Origin: MFD04716-140 sp963703125
GTDB lineage: Bacteria; Bacteroidota; Bacteroidia; Flavobacteriales; Flavobacteriaceae
DNA: 64,000 bases
Reading direction: 5' to 3'
NCBI GenBank assembly: GCA_963703125.1
Contig: OY969790.1
Location: forward strand, 3,348,001-3,412,000
A program made the translations under genes and the position numbers. Shown piece after piece: positions 1 to 9,522 of this stretch (its first letter is position 1; every line of letters begins with the position of its first letter). Under the pieces are notes generated by a model. The model made no database searches. It was not told the DNA's origin and worked only from the letters and a program-made list of their open reading frames with translations.

Positions 1-13
1 ATACTAATAAACG

Positions 14-1519
14 ATGAGAACATTCCAAGTTTTGAGCATCTTTTTGACTTCACTATTTTTTATAGGCTGGATGAGTGCCGATATTAAAAGTGCGAATGAC
101 AATGCATCCCCGGATGAAATAAAAAAGAAACCAAGAAATGTTATTTTCATCCTTACGGATGACCACAGGTATGACTATATGGGGTTTACCGGTAAAGTAC
201 CTTGGTTGGAGACCCCTAATATGGATCGCTTGGCCTCTGAGGGGGCGTATTTCAAAAATGCTTTCGTGACAACTTCTCTTTGCTCTCCAAGTAGGGCATC
301 CATCTTAACGGGTCAATTTTCGCATACCCATACAATTATAGACAACCAAGCACCGGACCCGGGTAATCTCACCTATTTTCCACAATATCTACAAAAAGCA
401 GGGTATCAGACTGGTTTTTTTGGAAAGTGGCATATGGGAGACCATGGAGACGAGCCTCAACCTGGATTTACGCATTGGGAAAGTTTTGAAGGGCAAGGGG
501 TGTATTACAACCCTACTTTGAATATTAATGGAAAGCGATTGGCATACAAGGATTCTACTTATATCACCGATCTGTTGACCGAACATGCCGTAGATTGGCT
601 TGAGACTCGCAACAAGGAAAAACCATTTTTTCTTTATCTCTCCCACAAGGCCGTGCATGCCGGTTTTCAACCTGCCCAACGGCACAAAGGAAAATACAAG
701 GGTAAAAAAATAGAACTGCCCAGCACGTATGGGCAGACACTGACCGGAGAATACAAATCTTTGAAATGGCCTCAATGGGTTGCAGATCAACGGATAAGCT
801 GGCATGGCGTTGATTACATGTACCATGATTTTTTAGACCTTCATAGTATGGTGGTCGACTATTGCGAAACACTTCTGGGGGTTGATGAAAGTGTTGGAAC
901 GGTAATGGACTATTTGAAGAAGGAAGGATTGGATGAATCTACGATGGTCATTTACATGGGTGATAACGGATTTAGTTGGGGAGAACATGGTTTAATTGAT
1001 AAGCGACACTTTTATGAGGAATCCGTAAAAGTTCCTTTGCTGGTTCGGTGTCCGGAACTGTTTGAGGGCGGTAAGATATTTACGTCCATGGTTCAAAATA
1101 TTGATATTGCACCGACGATTTTGGCCGAAGCGGGTGTTAAACAGCCCGCTAACATGCCAGGTGTTTCTTTTACCCCTTTATTAACAGGTGGGTCAAAGGT
1201 TCCTTCAAGGAAAGAAATATTCTATGAATATTATTGGGAGTATGATTTTCCGATGACTCCTACCATGTTCGGTATGAGAACGGACAATTACAAATACATC
1301 AAATATCACGGAATCTGGGACCGTAATGAGCTTTACGATTTACAGAATGATCCGAACGAAATGTATAATTTGATAGCAGATCCAGATAAGCAGGAAACTA
1401 TTAAATCAATGTCGACCTCAATCTATGATTGGCTGGAACAAACAAAGGGAATGAATATTCCCTTAAAAAGAACCGTAAAATATCGGTTTGGCGATTTTAA
1501 ACATCCCAATGAATATTAA
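14..1519 (+). CDS. Secreted sulfatase (formylglycine type)
   Basis: This is a 501-residue S1-family sulfatase that hydrolyses sulfate esters, probably from a sulfated polysaccharide taken up by the neighbouring SusC/D pair. Residues 1-25 form a hydrophobic signal peptide, so it acts in the periplasm or outside. The metal-binding Asp pair lies in FILTDDHR (about 45-52). The signature Cys90-Ser-Pro-Ser-Arg94 supplies the Cys that is converted to formylglycine. GKWHMGDHG (137-145) and GDNGFSWGEHG (about 315) carry further active-site Lys, His and Asp/Asn residues. The length is normal. An in-frame TAA lies just upstream of the ATG, so the gene is complete. Its stop overlaps the stop of the convergent neighbour. 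The exact substrate and subfamily cannot be told from sequence alone. Confidence 0.93.
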   Translation: MRTFQVLSIFLTSLFFIGWMSADIKSANDNASPDEIKKKPRNVIFILTDDHRYDYMGFTGKVPWLETPNMDRLASEGAYFKNAFVTTSLCSPSRASILTGQFSHTHTIIDNQAPDPGNLTYFPQYLQKAGYQTGFFGKWHMGDHGDEPQPGFTHWESFEGQGVYYNPTLNINGKRLAYKDSTYITDLLTEHAVDWLETRNKEKPFFLYLSHKAVHAGFQPAQRHKGKYKGKKIELPSTYGQTLTGEYKSLKWPQWVADQRISWHGVDYMYHDFLDLHSMVVDYCETLLGVDESVGTVMDYLKKEGLDESTMVIYMGDNGFSWGEHGLIDKRHFYEESVKVPLLVRCPELFEGGKIFTSMVQNIDIAPTILAEAGVKQPANMPGVSFTPLLTGGSKVPSRKEIFYEYYWEYDFPMTPTMFGMRTDNYKYIKYHGIWDRNELYDLQNDPNEMYNLIADPDKQETIKSMSTSIYDWLEQTKGMNIPLKRTVKYRFGDFKHPNEY

Positions 1520-4500
1520 AGGGTTTTCGATACGTTTATTTTTCGTGTTTCCTTTCCCGTTCCATTGAATAGTCGAATTTCTGTTACCGTTAAAGGAATT
1601 TGTATAGATCTACTTGATTGTGATTGGAAAGTGCCGCCCCAATAAAATTCCCGTATATGCTTTGATCCATCACCAAATAAAAACTCGATTTTGACTTCAT
1701 CACGCATAAGGTTCAAAAGTTTTGTTTTGGCCTTTTGCGATTTTTCGAACACCTTCAATGAGTCATTATTTTGGGATGCAATCACTAACAATTTCTCATT
1801 TGCCAGGTTAAGGCTCGTTAAACTTTTACCGTTGTTGGGCACGAAGAAATGACTATTTTCCAAGCTGAGGGATTTAAAATCCTTTGCCCCAGTATTTCTT
1901 AACGCTACTCCAACCAAGGCATCGGACCTACCTTGTTGGACTTCCATTCCAAATTCATTGCCCACCAATAAAAAGTCAATTAAATTATCATCATCCAAAT
2001 ATGTTGGGATAATACCAAATATCGGTGCCATTTGTGCTTCAAATGGGAGCGCATGTACCTTAAATTTACCGTTCCCTAAATTTTCGACCCAAGATGATTT
2101 TGAATCGTTCAAAGTTTGGACGGTAGCATCGTCCAAAAGACCACCTTGAAACATCTCTGGTAAAGTAGATTCGCCAAACTCCCCAAAAGAATTAAACATT
2201 TTTCGGATACCTACATATTGCTTGGTCACATCTTGCCAAGGATGGTAGAGGTACTCTTTTCTGGTTCCCAAACTATCTCTAAGATAATAAGATATCAAAG
2301 GATCTATGGTACCGTTTTCATCAAGGTCCTTGGCATAAATTCGCACCGGCTCTTTTGGAGTTCCTTTAAAATATGTATTCAACCCTAAGTTACCGGCTAT
2401 ATAGTCCATGTCCCCATCATTATCAATATCCGCAGCTGTTAAACTGTTCCACCATCCGGAATGATCTTCAAGTCCTGAACCTATCGTCACCTCAACTAAA
2501 ACGCCCTTCCTATTTTCGAATAAGCGTATAGGCATCCATTCTCCGGCCAATAGTAGGTCAGGCCATGAATCGCCATTAAAATCGGTCCATAAGGCATCAC
2601 TTATCAATCCAGGATATTCCAAAGAAGGTGAAACTTTTTTCGTTGCATCCACAAATAGAACATTGCCTGGGGTACTTTCATTGATGAGAATATAAGAACG
2701 ATCCGGTTTGGGATAAGAAAATGGTAAAACCCTGCTTCCAACGAAAAGATCTAAATCACCATCTTGGTCAAAATCGGCCGCTTTTACACACGATGAATTG
2801 GACATCATTTCAGGGATACCGTTCTTACTATCGGAAAAGTTTCCTTGACCATCATTGATCATTAAAACATCTCTATAATATTCATGTCCAGCGGGATATT
2901 GCCCACAACCTCTGGCGATATAAAGATCAAGGTCGCCATCATTATCTGCATCAAACAATAAAGTACCGGCATCCTCTTCATCAAATTGTTCAGATTTTTT
3001 ATAGGCAACTTCCTTCATTACAAAAGTTTGGTCCTTGGTTTGTAAAAACCATTTTTCCTTAAATTTTCTACTGCCACCTATAAAAATATCATCAAGATTG
3101 TCCCCATTCACGTCACCTATGGAAACCGAAGGGCCATATTGAGAGAATTTATGAGGAATGGTACTCTGGAAATTGGTATCTATAAAGTCAAGGTCCTCGA
3201 TATATTGATTCAATCCGTATTCCTTTGAGACCTCCATATATAAGGCCTTCTTATCTGGAACCAATAATGGGGCTGTTTGCGACTTATCTGGATTATAGGA
3301 AACTTGTAGTAGTGTGTCTATCGGAATGTTTGTCAAATTCTGAATACTGCCATCTGGCCAATTTATTTTGATACTATCTATTTTTGCTATTTTGCCAAGG
3401 CCAAAATGCAAAACCTCTTCTGGTTGGGAAAGATACCCACGCCCAGAAAGCAAAGATTTTTTCTGTTGGGTTCCCTTGGAGAAAATAGATGCTGTTGCTC
3501 CAATGGCGGCTTTGTTTTTTGAAGACCCAACCAATTTTAACCGGATATAATGATTATCGGGATTAAGTTGATTTGAATGATTCTCTAGGAGAAGAGCGGG
3601 GTCATTAATATTGTTGATCACAAGATCGAGGTCACCGTCATTATCCAAATCACCATAGGCCGCCCCATTGGAATACGTGCCAAAATCAAGGCCCCACTTC
3701 GCTGTCGTGTCCTCAAATTGAGATCCTCCCATGTTTTTGAACATGAAGTTGGGAATTTTAATTTCAGGAATGGCTTCAATCAATTGGGCTTTCGGGATGA
3801 GCCTGCTTGCCGTTATCCTAAAATCTCCAAAATCACGATCGGTAACATCTTTGGGGAATCCGTTCGTGATAAAAAGATCTTGCCAACCGTCGTTATCAAA
3901 ATCGGAAAATAGAGGTGCCCAACTCCAATCGGTTTCCTGTACATTGGCGAACATGCCTATTTCCGCAAAAATGGGCAATTGAGAACTTGGATTCGTACCA
4001 AGGTCCATCTGAAGCATGTTACGCGCGTACTGATATTCGTACTGAAACTTTTTCGTGAAGATTTCTTTTTGATAGCTGCTGGGCCCCTGAAATAGTTTTT
4101 TTCGTTTATTGTAATAGGGTTGCATTTCGGTCGTGATAATGTCCATTGCCCCGTTGTTGTCTATATCCGCAATGTCGCTACCCATTGAGGACAGGCTGAA
4201 ATGTTTGAAGATTTCACCGGCCCTGTTGGTAAACGTTCCGTTCTGATTGTTAATATAGATAAGGTCATTACTCAAAAAATCATTGGCCACATATATGTCC
4301 ATCCATCCATCTTGATTAAAATCATGGATGAGCGTACTATGGCTATAACCATGGTATCGAATACCTGCTTTTTCAGAGATGTCTATAAATTTTTGAATTT
4401 TTAGGCTGTCGTTCCACGTGTTTTCATATAGCCTGTCTCGACTCATTGATGTGCCGTCATCCTCTAATGGACTAAACTGACTTGGATTGATACCTTCAAT

Positions 4501-5106
4501 TCTGTTAACTCCGATAAAAAGATCTAAATCCCCATCATTGTCAAAATCAAAAAATTGTGCATGGGAAGAATATGTGTCGTCGGCAATACCAAGTTCTTCT
4601 GCCATTTCCTTGAAATTTGGAATGCCCTCATCATTGTTTCCTTTATTTATATAAGCCAAATTTTTACGTTGCCCAGATTCTTGTCGGAAGGTATTGCACA
4701 CATAGATGTCTAACTTTCCATCGGCATTCAGGTCTACAATTGTAACTCCCGATGACCACATTAGGGTATCGGATTTGACAATGTTGGCTTCCTTGGAAAC
4801 ATCTTTAAAAGTGAGTGCCCCAAGATTTAAAAATAGTTTATTGGCCACTTGGTTCCCTGCAAAAAAAACATCATTTAAACCGTCGCCATTCATATCTCCC
4901 AAGGCAACCCCGGCACCATTGTAGACAAATTCATTGTCAATGATATTGATGGAATCGTTTTCGATAAGTTGATTGTTAAATTCTAGTCCGGAAGTTTTTG
5001 AATCCACTTTGGTGAACAGGGTAGTGGGCAACCCTTTTTTGCAACTTAATGAAGAAACAATTATAAGACCACTTAGTATGGCCAATGGTAGATTATTATT
5101 GTTCAT
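1516..5106 (-). CDS. FG-GAP/VCBS repeat lipoprotein with ASPIC/UnbV domain
   Basis: This is a 1196-residue surface or periplasmic lipoprotein of unknown exact role. A signal peptide ends in the lipobox LSC (Cys22). Around fourteen Asp-rich loops of the FG-GAP type are visible, for example DFDNDGDLDLFIG, DLDNDGDLDLVIN and DIDNDGDMDYIAG; such loops bind calcium in integrin-like beta-propellers, and their number suggests two propellers. Between them, about residues 535-590, is an ASPIC/UnbV-like segment containing GRGYLSQPEEVLHFGLG and a KINWPDGS strand. Proteins of this family are common beside SusC/D and sulfatases in Flavobacteriia, where a glycan-binding or adhesion role is usually assumed. 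It is separated from susD by a terminator, so it probably has its own promoter. Confidence 0.88.
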   Translation of the reverse strand: MNNNNLPLAILSGLIIVSSLSCKKGLPTTLFTKVDSKTSGLEFNNQLIENDSINIIDNEFVYNGAGVALGDMNGDGLNDVFFAGNQVANKLFLNLGALTFKDVSKEANIVKSDTLMWSSGVTIVDLNADGKLDIYVCNTFRQESGQRKNLAYINKGNNDEGIPNFKEMAEELGIADDTYSSHAQFFDFDNDGDLDLFIGVNRIEGINPSQFSPLEDDGTSMSRDRLYENTWNDSLKIQKFIDISEKAGIRYHGYSHSTLIHDFNQDGWMDIYVANDFLSNDLIYINNQNGTFTNRAGEIFKHFSLSSMGSDIADIDNNGAMDIITTEMQPYYNKRKKLFQGPSSYQKEIFTKKFQYEYQYARNMLQMDLGTNPSSQLPIFAEIGMFANVQETDWSWAPLFSDFDNDGWQDLFITNGFPKDVTDRDFGDFRITASRLIPKAQLIEAIPEIKIPNFMFKNMGGSQFEDTTAKWGLDFGTYSNGAAYGDLDNDGDLDLVINNINDPALLLENHSNQLNPDNHYIRLKLVGSSKNKAAIGATASIFSKGTQQKKSLLSGRGYLSQPEEVLHFGLGKIAKIDSIKINWPDGSIQNLTNIPIDTLLQVSYNPDKSQTAPLLVPDKKALYMEVSKEYGLNQYIEDLDFIDTNFQSTIPHKFSQYGPSVSIGDVNGDNLDDIFIGGSRKFKEKWFLQTKDQTFVMKEVAYKKSEQFDEEDAGTLLFDADNDGDLDLYIARGCGQYPAGHEYYRDVLMINDGQGNFSDSKNGIPEMMSNSSCVKAADFDQDGDLDLFVGSRVLPFSYPKPDRSYILINESTPGNVLFVDATKKVSPSLEYPGLISDALWTDFNGDSWPDLLLAGEWMPIRLFENRKGVLVEVTIGSGLEDHSGWWNSLTAADIDNDGDMDYIAGNLGLNTYFKGTPKEPVRIYAKDLDENGTIDPLISYYLRDSLGTRKEYLYHPWQDVTKQYVGIRKMFNSFGEFGESTLPEMFQGGLLDDATVQTLNDSKSSWVENLGNGKFKVHALPFEAQMAPIFGIIPTYLDDDNLIDFLLVGNEFGMEVQQGRSDALVGVALRNTGAKDFKSLSLENSHFFVPNNGKSLTSLNLANEKLLVIASQNNDSLKVFEKSQKAKTKLLNLMRDEVKIEFLFGDGSKHIREFYWGGTFQSQSSRSIQIPLTVTEIRLFNGTGKETRKINVSKTL

Positions 5107-5153
5107 TTTAAAAGAAAATTGAAGAATACAAATATGCGAAAAGCATTAAGAGT

Positions 5154-5185
5154 AAACAAAAAAACCCTGACATGTGCCAGGGTTT
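5154..5185 (-). terminator. Rho-independent terminator after susD
   Basis: AAACCCTG (5162-5169) pairs with CAGGGTTT (5178-5185) around an 8-base loop. On the minus strand the stem is followed by a T-rich run, TTTTTTTGTTT. It sits 22 bases beyond the SusD stop and before the start of the FG-GAP gene, so it ends the susCD transcript. Confidence 0.75.
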
Positions 5186-5206
5186 ATGTTCATTTAAAGA
5201 TTCAAA

Positions 5207-6955
5207 TCAATAACCTGGATTCTGTGTCAAAACATCAGTGCCCTGAATATCTATTTGTGTCTGTGGAATTGGATAATATTCGGTTTTTCCAGTTTTGAAA
5301 CTAGCACCGCCGAACATGGTTATCAAGAATTGAGAATCGTATGCCAAATAAGCATTCAACTCTTCGGCGGCAACCCCCCATCGCACCAAATCAAAGAACC
5401 TGTGACCTTCGCCTGATAGTTCCAATTTTCGTTCAAAACGAAGTGCTGCAGTAGCCGATGCCTTATCTCCAAACTGTGAATCAGGGTATTCCGCAATCAC
5501 GTAATTTGCCTCATTTAAGCCCGTATCCGGATTTTTGACCCAAAACTCAGGTTTGGCTGCCCTTGCCCGTACCATATTCACATAGGTTTTGGCCTGATCC
5601 AATGAACCTGCTTCTATCTCGGCTTCAGCGGCCATTAACAACACATCTGCATAGCGAATGATAGTATAGTTCATAAGTGCATAACCCCGGGTCCAAGAAC
5701 TACCATCGGTAAGGCTATTTTCCTGGGATTTGTAGTAAATGTACTTTTTAGGGGAATAAGGTCCGGCATAGTCTTGCTTACGAATCCAGGCCGCTCCGGG
5801 GTGTTCTTTCCAATCCAGGTACTGTATGCCCCTTCTTCCTATTGAGAAGTCGATACGTGGATCCAATGGTCCGGCATCTTCAACAAATGCCTGATCCGAG
5901 TTTATAAGGAAATCGTTCTTAACGGCATTGGTCGGAGTGTTATATGACTTGTCCAATAAAGGAAGTCCTGTGGCAGTCGTTCTGAATGAATTCGCCAGCT
6001 CAAAACTAGGTTGAAAGAATCCACAGCAGTTTCCCGGACCATCTGGACCTGTGTTGTAAGGGTAGTTCAGATCATCAAACCAGTTGGCATTGTTGACACT
6101 GCCTGTATTATTGGCAGCTTCAACGTCCATAACCACCTCCGCGTTGTTATCAAACTCAGCATTGAAAATACCGGGATAACTGTCCAAAAGTGCATATTTC
6201 AAGCCATTGGAGGTCACTCCATTCGCGATTACATCATCAAACCAAGTTTTTGCTTCTGCAAACTTTGCTTGATATAGTTTGGCCTTTCCCATATAAGCGG
6301 CTGCGGCCCATTTGTTAACACGACCTGCATCGCCCTGTACGGCAGGTAGGTTGTCATAGGCGTATTGAAAGTCCGCTTCTATTTGTGGATAGACCTCGGT
6401 CGTGTTTGGTACCAAAACCACTTCTGTAGCAGGTAAGGTCTCGTCAAATACAGGAACACTGTTAAAATGCCTTTTCAATTCAAAGTAGAAATGGCCACGG
6501 AGCATTCGGGCCTCACCAGAAATTCGTGCGGCATCCGCTGCCGAAAGGTCTGGGTTACTGGCTACGGCTCTTAAAACGGCATTGGCCCGGCTTATGCCTT
6601 CATACGATCCTCTCCAAAGTTGATTTATGTCTCCATCGGTAGGGTTGGTCTCATAACGCTGAATGGGGTTTATTGAGGTATAATCCCCTGGGTCGGTACC
6701 TTTATTGGCCTCACCTCCCATAATGGATCCTGTCACCCAACGGTTGGGTGCTTCAAAACGGCTACCGAACGAGCCGTTCAAGGCTGCATATGTGCCTATC
6801 AATAGGCCTTCAATACCTGCCTTCGTAGTAACTTGGGCATCTGCCAACGAACCTGTCGGCAGTACCTGCAAGAACTCATCGCTGCACGATACTCCCAACA
6901 TTAAGAGCATCATCGCAACAGCGATCATTTTTTTAAACTTATTAATTGCTTTCAT
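5207..6955 (-). CDS. SusD/RagB-family nutrient-binding outer-membrane lipoprotein
   Basis: This 582-residue lipoprotein is the glycan-binding lid that sits on its partner SusC channel at the cell surface. The signal peptide (1-23) ends in GVSC, with Cys24 as the lipidated residue, followed by SDEFLQVLP, which is typical of the family. Helical TPR-like segments include YEGISRANAVLR (about 116-127) and GEARMLRGHFYFELKRH (about 147-163). The C-terminal RADVLLMAAEAEIEAG and FERKLELSGEGHRFFDLVRWG blocks are hallmark SusD/RagB motifs. The end, YYPIPQTQIDIQG followed by LTQNPGY, is canonical. The length is normal and the gene looks intact. It lies 66 bases downstream of susC in one operon. Confidence 0.95.
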   Translation of the reverse strand: MKAINKFKKMIAVAMMLLMLGVSCSDEFLQVLPTGSLADAQVTTKAGIEGLLIGTYAALNGSFGSRFEAPNRWVTGSIMGGEANKGTDPGDYTSINPIQRYETNPTDGDINQLWRGSYEGISRANAVLRAVASNPDLSAADAARISGEARMLRGHFYFELKRHFNSVPVFDETLPATEVVLVPNTTEVYPQIEADFQYAYDNLPAVQGDAGRVNKWAAAAYMGKAKLYQAKFAEAKTWFDDVIANGVTSNGLKYALLDSYPGIFNAEFDNNAEVVMDVEAANNTGSVNNANWFDDLNYPYNTGPDGPGNCCGFFQPSFELANSFRTTATGLPLLDKSYNTPTNAVKNDFLINSDQAFVEDAGPLDPRIDFSIGRRGIQYLDWKEHPGAAWIRKQDYAGPYSPKKYIYYKSQENSLTDGSSWTRGYALMNYTIIRYADVLLMAAEAEIEAGSLDQAKTYVNMVRARAAKPEFWVKNPDTGLNEANYVIAEYPDSQFGDKASATAALRFERKLELSGEGHRFFDLVRWGVAAEELNAYLAYDSQFLITMFGGASFKTGKTEYYPIPQTQIDIQGTDVLTQNPGY

Positions 6956-7021
6956 AGTTAAATTTTTGTATTAAGATATTGCTTTTTTTTGAATCAATTG
7001 TCATGGACATAGTATAATGGA

Positions 7022-7816
7022 TTATATCCCTAATTCAACGGTGAACAAATAAGATGGCGAAACCGGATAGTTGCCCACATCGATACCAAAATTGGTATCC
7101 GCACCACCTCCAACTCCAGGATCAAGACCACTATATTTGGTAATTGTCCAGATGTTATTCGCCGACATTCCTATACTTAACTTACGTAATCCCATTTTTT
7201 CAACCAAATTAGGTTCAAAAGAATACCCTAAATATAATCGTTGCAGACGCACATAATCTCCCTTTTCAACATACCAAGAGTTACCCGCACCACTTGTACT
7301 GATATTTGATGCACTTTCCCAAATAGGTGCGGCAGCATTGTTGCCCAATTCCGGTGTCCAAGATAGCTTAGCGTTTTGGCCCTTTGCAGAACCTTCAAAA
7401 GTACCGAAGAAGTCTGTGAACCACTTTGATTGATTAAATAGCTCATTACCTACAGAGGCAAACCAATACGTTTCGAATTCTAGGTTCTTAAATTTCAGGT
7501 TCAATGTGGCACCACCTGTATAATCTGGCACGGCACTGCCTATAAAAGTTCTATCATCCGGTGTTATCACACCATCCCCATTCACATCCTCATATCTGAA
7601 CCGACCTAGACCCTTACCATCCTGGGCTGGTGAACTGTCCACTTCTGCCTGACTGTTGAAATAACCAAGTACATTGTACCCAAAGAAAGAGGACAATGGC
7701 TGACCGACCGCATTTCTTGTGGCCTGAATTCCACGATACGCCTGACCATCAAAGAACTCGATGCCCGGTGCCAAGCTGGTTATCTCGTTCTTTAAGAACG
7801 AATTGTTAAGTGTCAA
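7022..7816 (-). CDS. SusC segment 3: C-terminal beta-barrel
   Basis: This 264-residue segment is the receptor C-terminus, back in the frame of segment 1. Its apparent TTG start is an artefact of the frame change. It carries GQPLSSFFGYNVLGYF, then FRYEDVNGDGVITPDDRTFIGSAVPDYTGG, a conserved SusC calcium-loop-like stretch, and it ends with a normal outer-membrane C-terminal strand, SPSYLFTVELGI. Confidence 0.75.
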   Translation of the reverse strand: MTLNNSFLKNEITSLAPGIEFFDGQAYRGIQATRNAVGQPLSSFFGYNVLGYFNSQAEVDSSPAQDGKGLGRFRYEDVNGDGVITPDDRTFIGSAVPDYTGGATLNLKFKNLEFETYWFASVGNELFNQSKWFTDFFGTFEGSAKGQNAKLSWTPELGNNAAAPIWESASNISTSGAGNSWYVEKGDYVRLQRLYLGYSFEPNLVEKMGLRKLSIGMSANNIWTITKYSGLDPGVGGGADTNFGIDVGNYPVSPSYLFTVELGI

Positions 7817-9522
7817 GGTAAAGGAAAGTGGCCCTCGGTAAGGTTACCACGACCAATAATTTGAAAATCTACCCCTGAGTTGGTCATACTCGCAACGTTT
7901 ACGGAAGGAGCGGCCGCAAAGTTACCGGTAACTGCTGCAAGTGGTACTTGATACAAAAGGTCCTCAGTATCTTTTTTCCACCAATCCAAGATAAATTCAA
8001 GGTTGTTGTTCAGGAACGATGCATCAAAACCAATGTTGGTAGTAGTGCTTGTCTCCCATTTTGCATCTGGGTTTCCGATACGGCTTTGGGCGAACCCTTC
8101 GTTAGCCCCACTATTTTGCCCTGCAATAGGGTAAAAGGTATTGCCCCTATTTGAAGCATACAACGAATACTGGTTGTTCGGGTCAACGTTGTTTGAATTC
8201 CCCATTTGTCCCCAACCACCTCTGAACTTCAGGTCACTTATGAAATTTTGGTTCTGCATAAAAGGTTCGGCAATGACCCTCCAGGCAGCGGATACCGCTG
8301 GGAATACACCATATCTATTGTTGCCCCCGAATCGTGAAGCTCCGTCCCGACGTAAAACACCGGTGACATAATAGCGCTCGTCAAAATTGTAATCCAACTT
8401 ACCAAAAGTAGAGAAGAAGTTAACTCCTTTACCTTGGGCACTATTAACGTTTGGACTTTGTACCACACTCAAACTTTGAAAATCTAGGTCAGTAGAAAAA
8501 GGGTTGATACCATTACCAGCAATTTGACGTGATCTTCCAGTATTTAAGGATTCTACCCCACCAAATAATTTTATGCGGTGTTTCCCGAACAATTTGTCAT
8601 AGGTAAACGTATTGGTAAAGGTCCAAGCAAAACCATAGTTCCAGAATTCAGAATAGCTATTGCTAGCCTCTGGCTCCGAGTCACCCAAATATCTATACCC
8701 ATAATTGATGTTCGTGAAATTGCCATAACTTCCCCCTAAACTGGATCGTAGGGTAAGACCATCCACTGGTTTTAATAACACATAGACATTACCAAACCCA
8801 CCTATACTATAGGATTTGTCATCACCATCATTAAGTGTCAATGATCTTACGGGGTTTCTGGGATTGTTAAAACCGCCCGCCCTTGTACTGGCAAAACTGC
8901 CAAATTCGTCATATACCGGGATGATGGTAGGCATGCGATAGGCCGATAGTACTACTGATTCATCATCGGCACCACCAATTCCACCTTCTCCACCAAAACC
9001 ACCTGTAACCGATCGGTATGTAACTTGAAAGTTCTCACCAATGCTCAACCAAGGGGTTACATCAAACTCTGAATTGAAACGGGCCGTGTAACGAGAAAAA
9101 TCGTTGTTCAACAAGATACCGGCCTGATTTTGTGCAGAAATCCCCAAATAAAAACGTCCATTCTCAGTACCACCGTCAAAGCCGAGACTAAACCTGCTGA
9201 TAGGAGCTATTCGCGTAATTTCTTTATACCAATTGGTACCTGCCAAATTCGGTTTTATTAAAAACACATTACCGGGATCGGCTTCATAGTTGGCCTGAAT
9301 CTGTGCCAAATTTATTTGGTTGGCGAAAACACCGTTCTGTCCATCAGCATGCAAATAATCCGGAAATCTGGGTGTAGCGCTGTTCCCATATTGTGGATGG
9401 GTGTACTGAACCGCGGTGCCATTGGCTGCGGCATTGTTCCTGTATGCCAAATGGGTATACTCGGCCATATCCTGAGGATTCAGGTTTTTGGGCGCACCCT
9501 TGACATTTGGTCGGAACCCCAC
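7813..9522 (-). CDS. SusC segment 2: plug end and central beta-barrel
   Basis: This 569-residue segment is the receptor middle in the +1 frame. It begins with a GTG that is almost certainly not a true start; FRPNVKGAP and DMAEYTHLAYRN continue directly from segment 1. It carries the barrel strands, including RRDGASRFGGNNRYGVFPAVSAAWR and KFRGGWGQMGN, both usual in SusC barrels. It ends shortly after GRGNLTEG, where the frame is lost and a stop is met five codons later. Confidence 0.75.
   Translation of the reverse strand: MGFRPNVKGAPKNLNPQDMAEYTHLAYRNNAAANGTAVQYTHPQYGNSATPRFPDYLHADGQNGVFANQINLAQIQANYEADPGNVFLIKPNLAGTNWYKEITRIAPISRFSLGFDGGTENGRFYLGISAQNQAGILLNNDFSRYTARFNSEFDVTPWLSIGENFQVTYRSVTGGFGGEGGIGGADDESVVLSAYRMPTIIPVYDEFGSFASTRAGGFNNPRNPVRSLTLNDGDDKSYSIGGFGNVYVLLKPVDGLTLRSSLGGSYGNFTNINYGYRYLGDSEPEASNSYSEFWNYGFAWTFTNTFTYDKLFGKHRIKLFGGVESLNTGRSRQIAGNGINPFSTDLDFQSLSVVQSPNVNSAQGKGVNFFSTFGKLDYNFDERYYVTGVLRRDGASRFGGNNRYGVFPAVSAAWRVIAEPFMQNQNFISDLKFRGGWGQMGNSNNVDPNNQYSLYASNRGNTFYPIAGQNSGANEGFAQSRIGNPDAKWETSTTTNIGFDASFLNNNLEFILDWWKKDTEDLLYQVPLAAVTGNFAAAPSVNVASMTNSGVDFQIIGRGNLTEGHFPLP

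Noticed and set aside
389..872. Long minus-strand open frames inside the sulfatase gene.
   Set aside because: They overlap a well-supported gene, have no family-like sequence and fit the codon pattern of the opposite strand.
7813..9522. Reading the SusC region as three separate genes.
   Set aside because: The apparent starts are GTG and TTG artefacts at the shifts, and the domains run on in order from one segment to the next with a total length that is an exact multiple of three.
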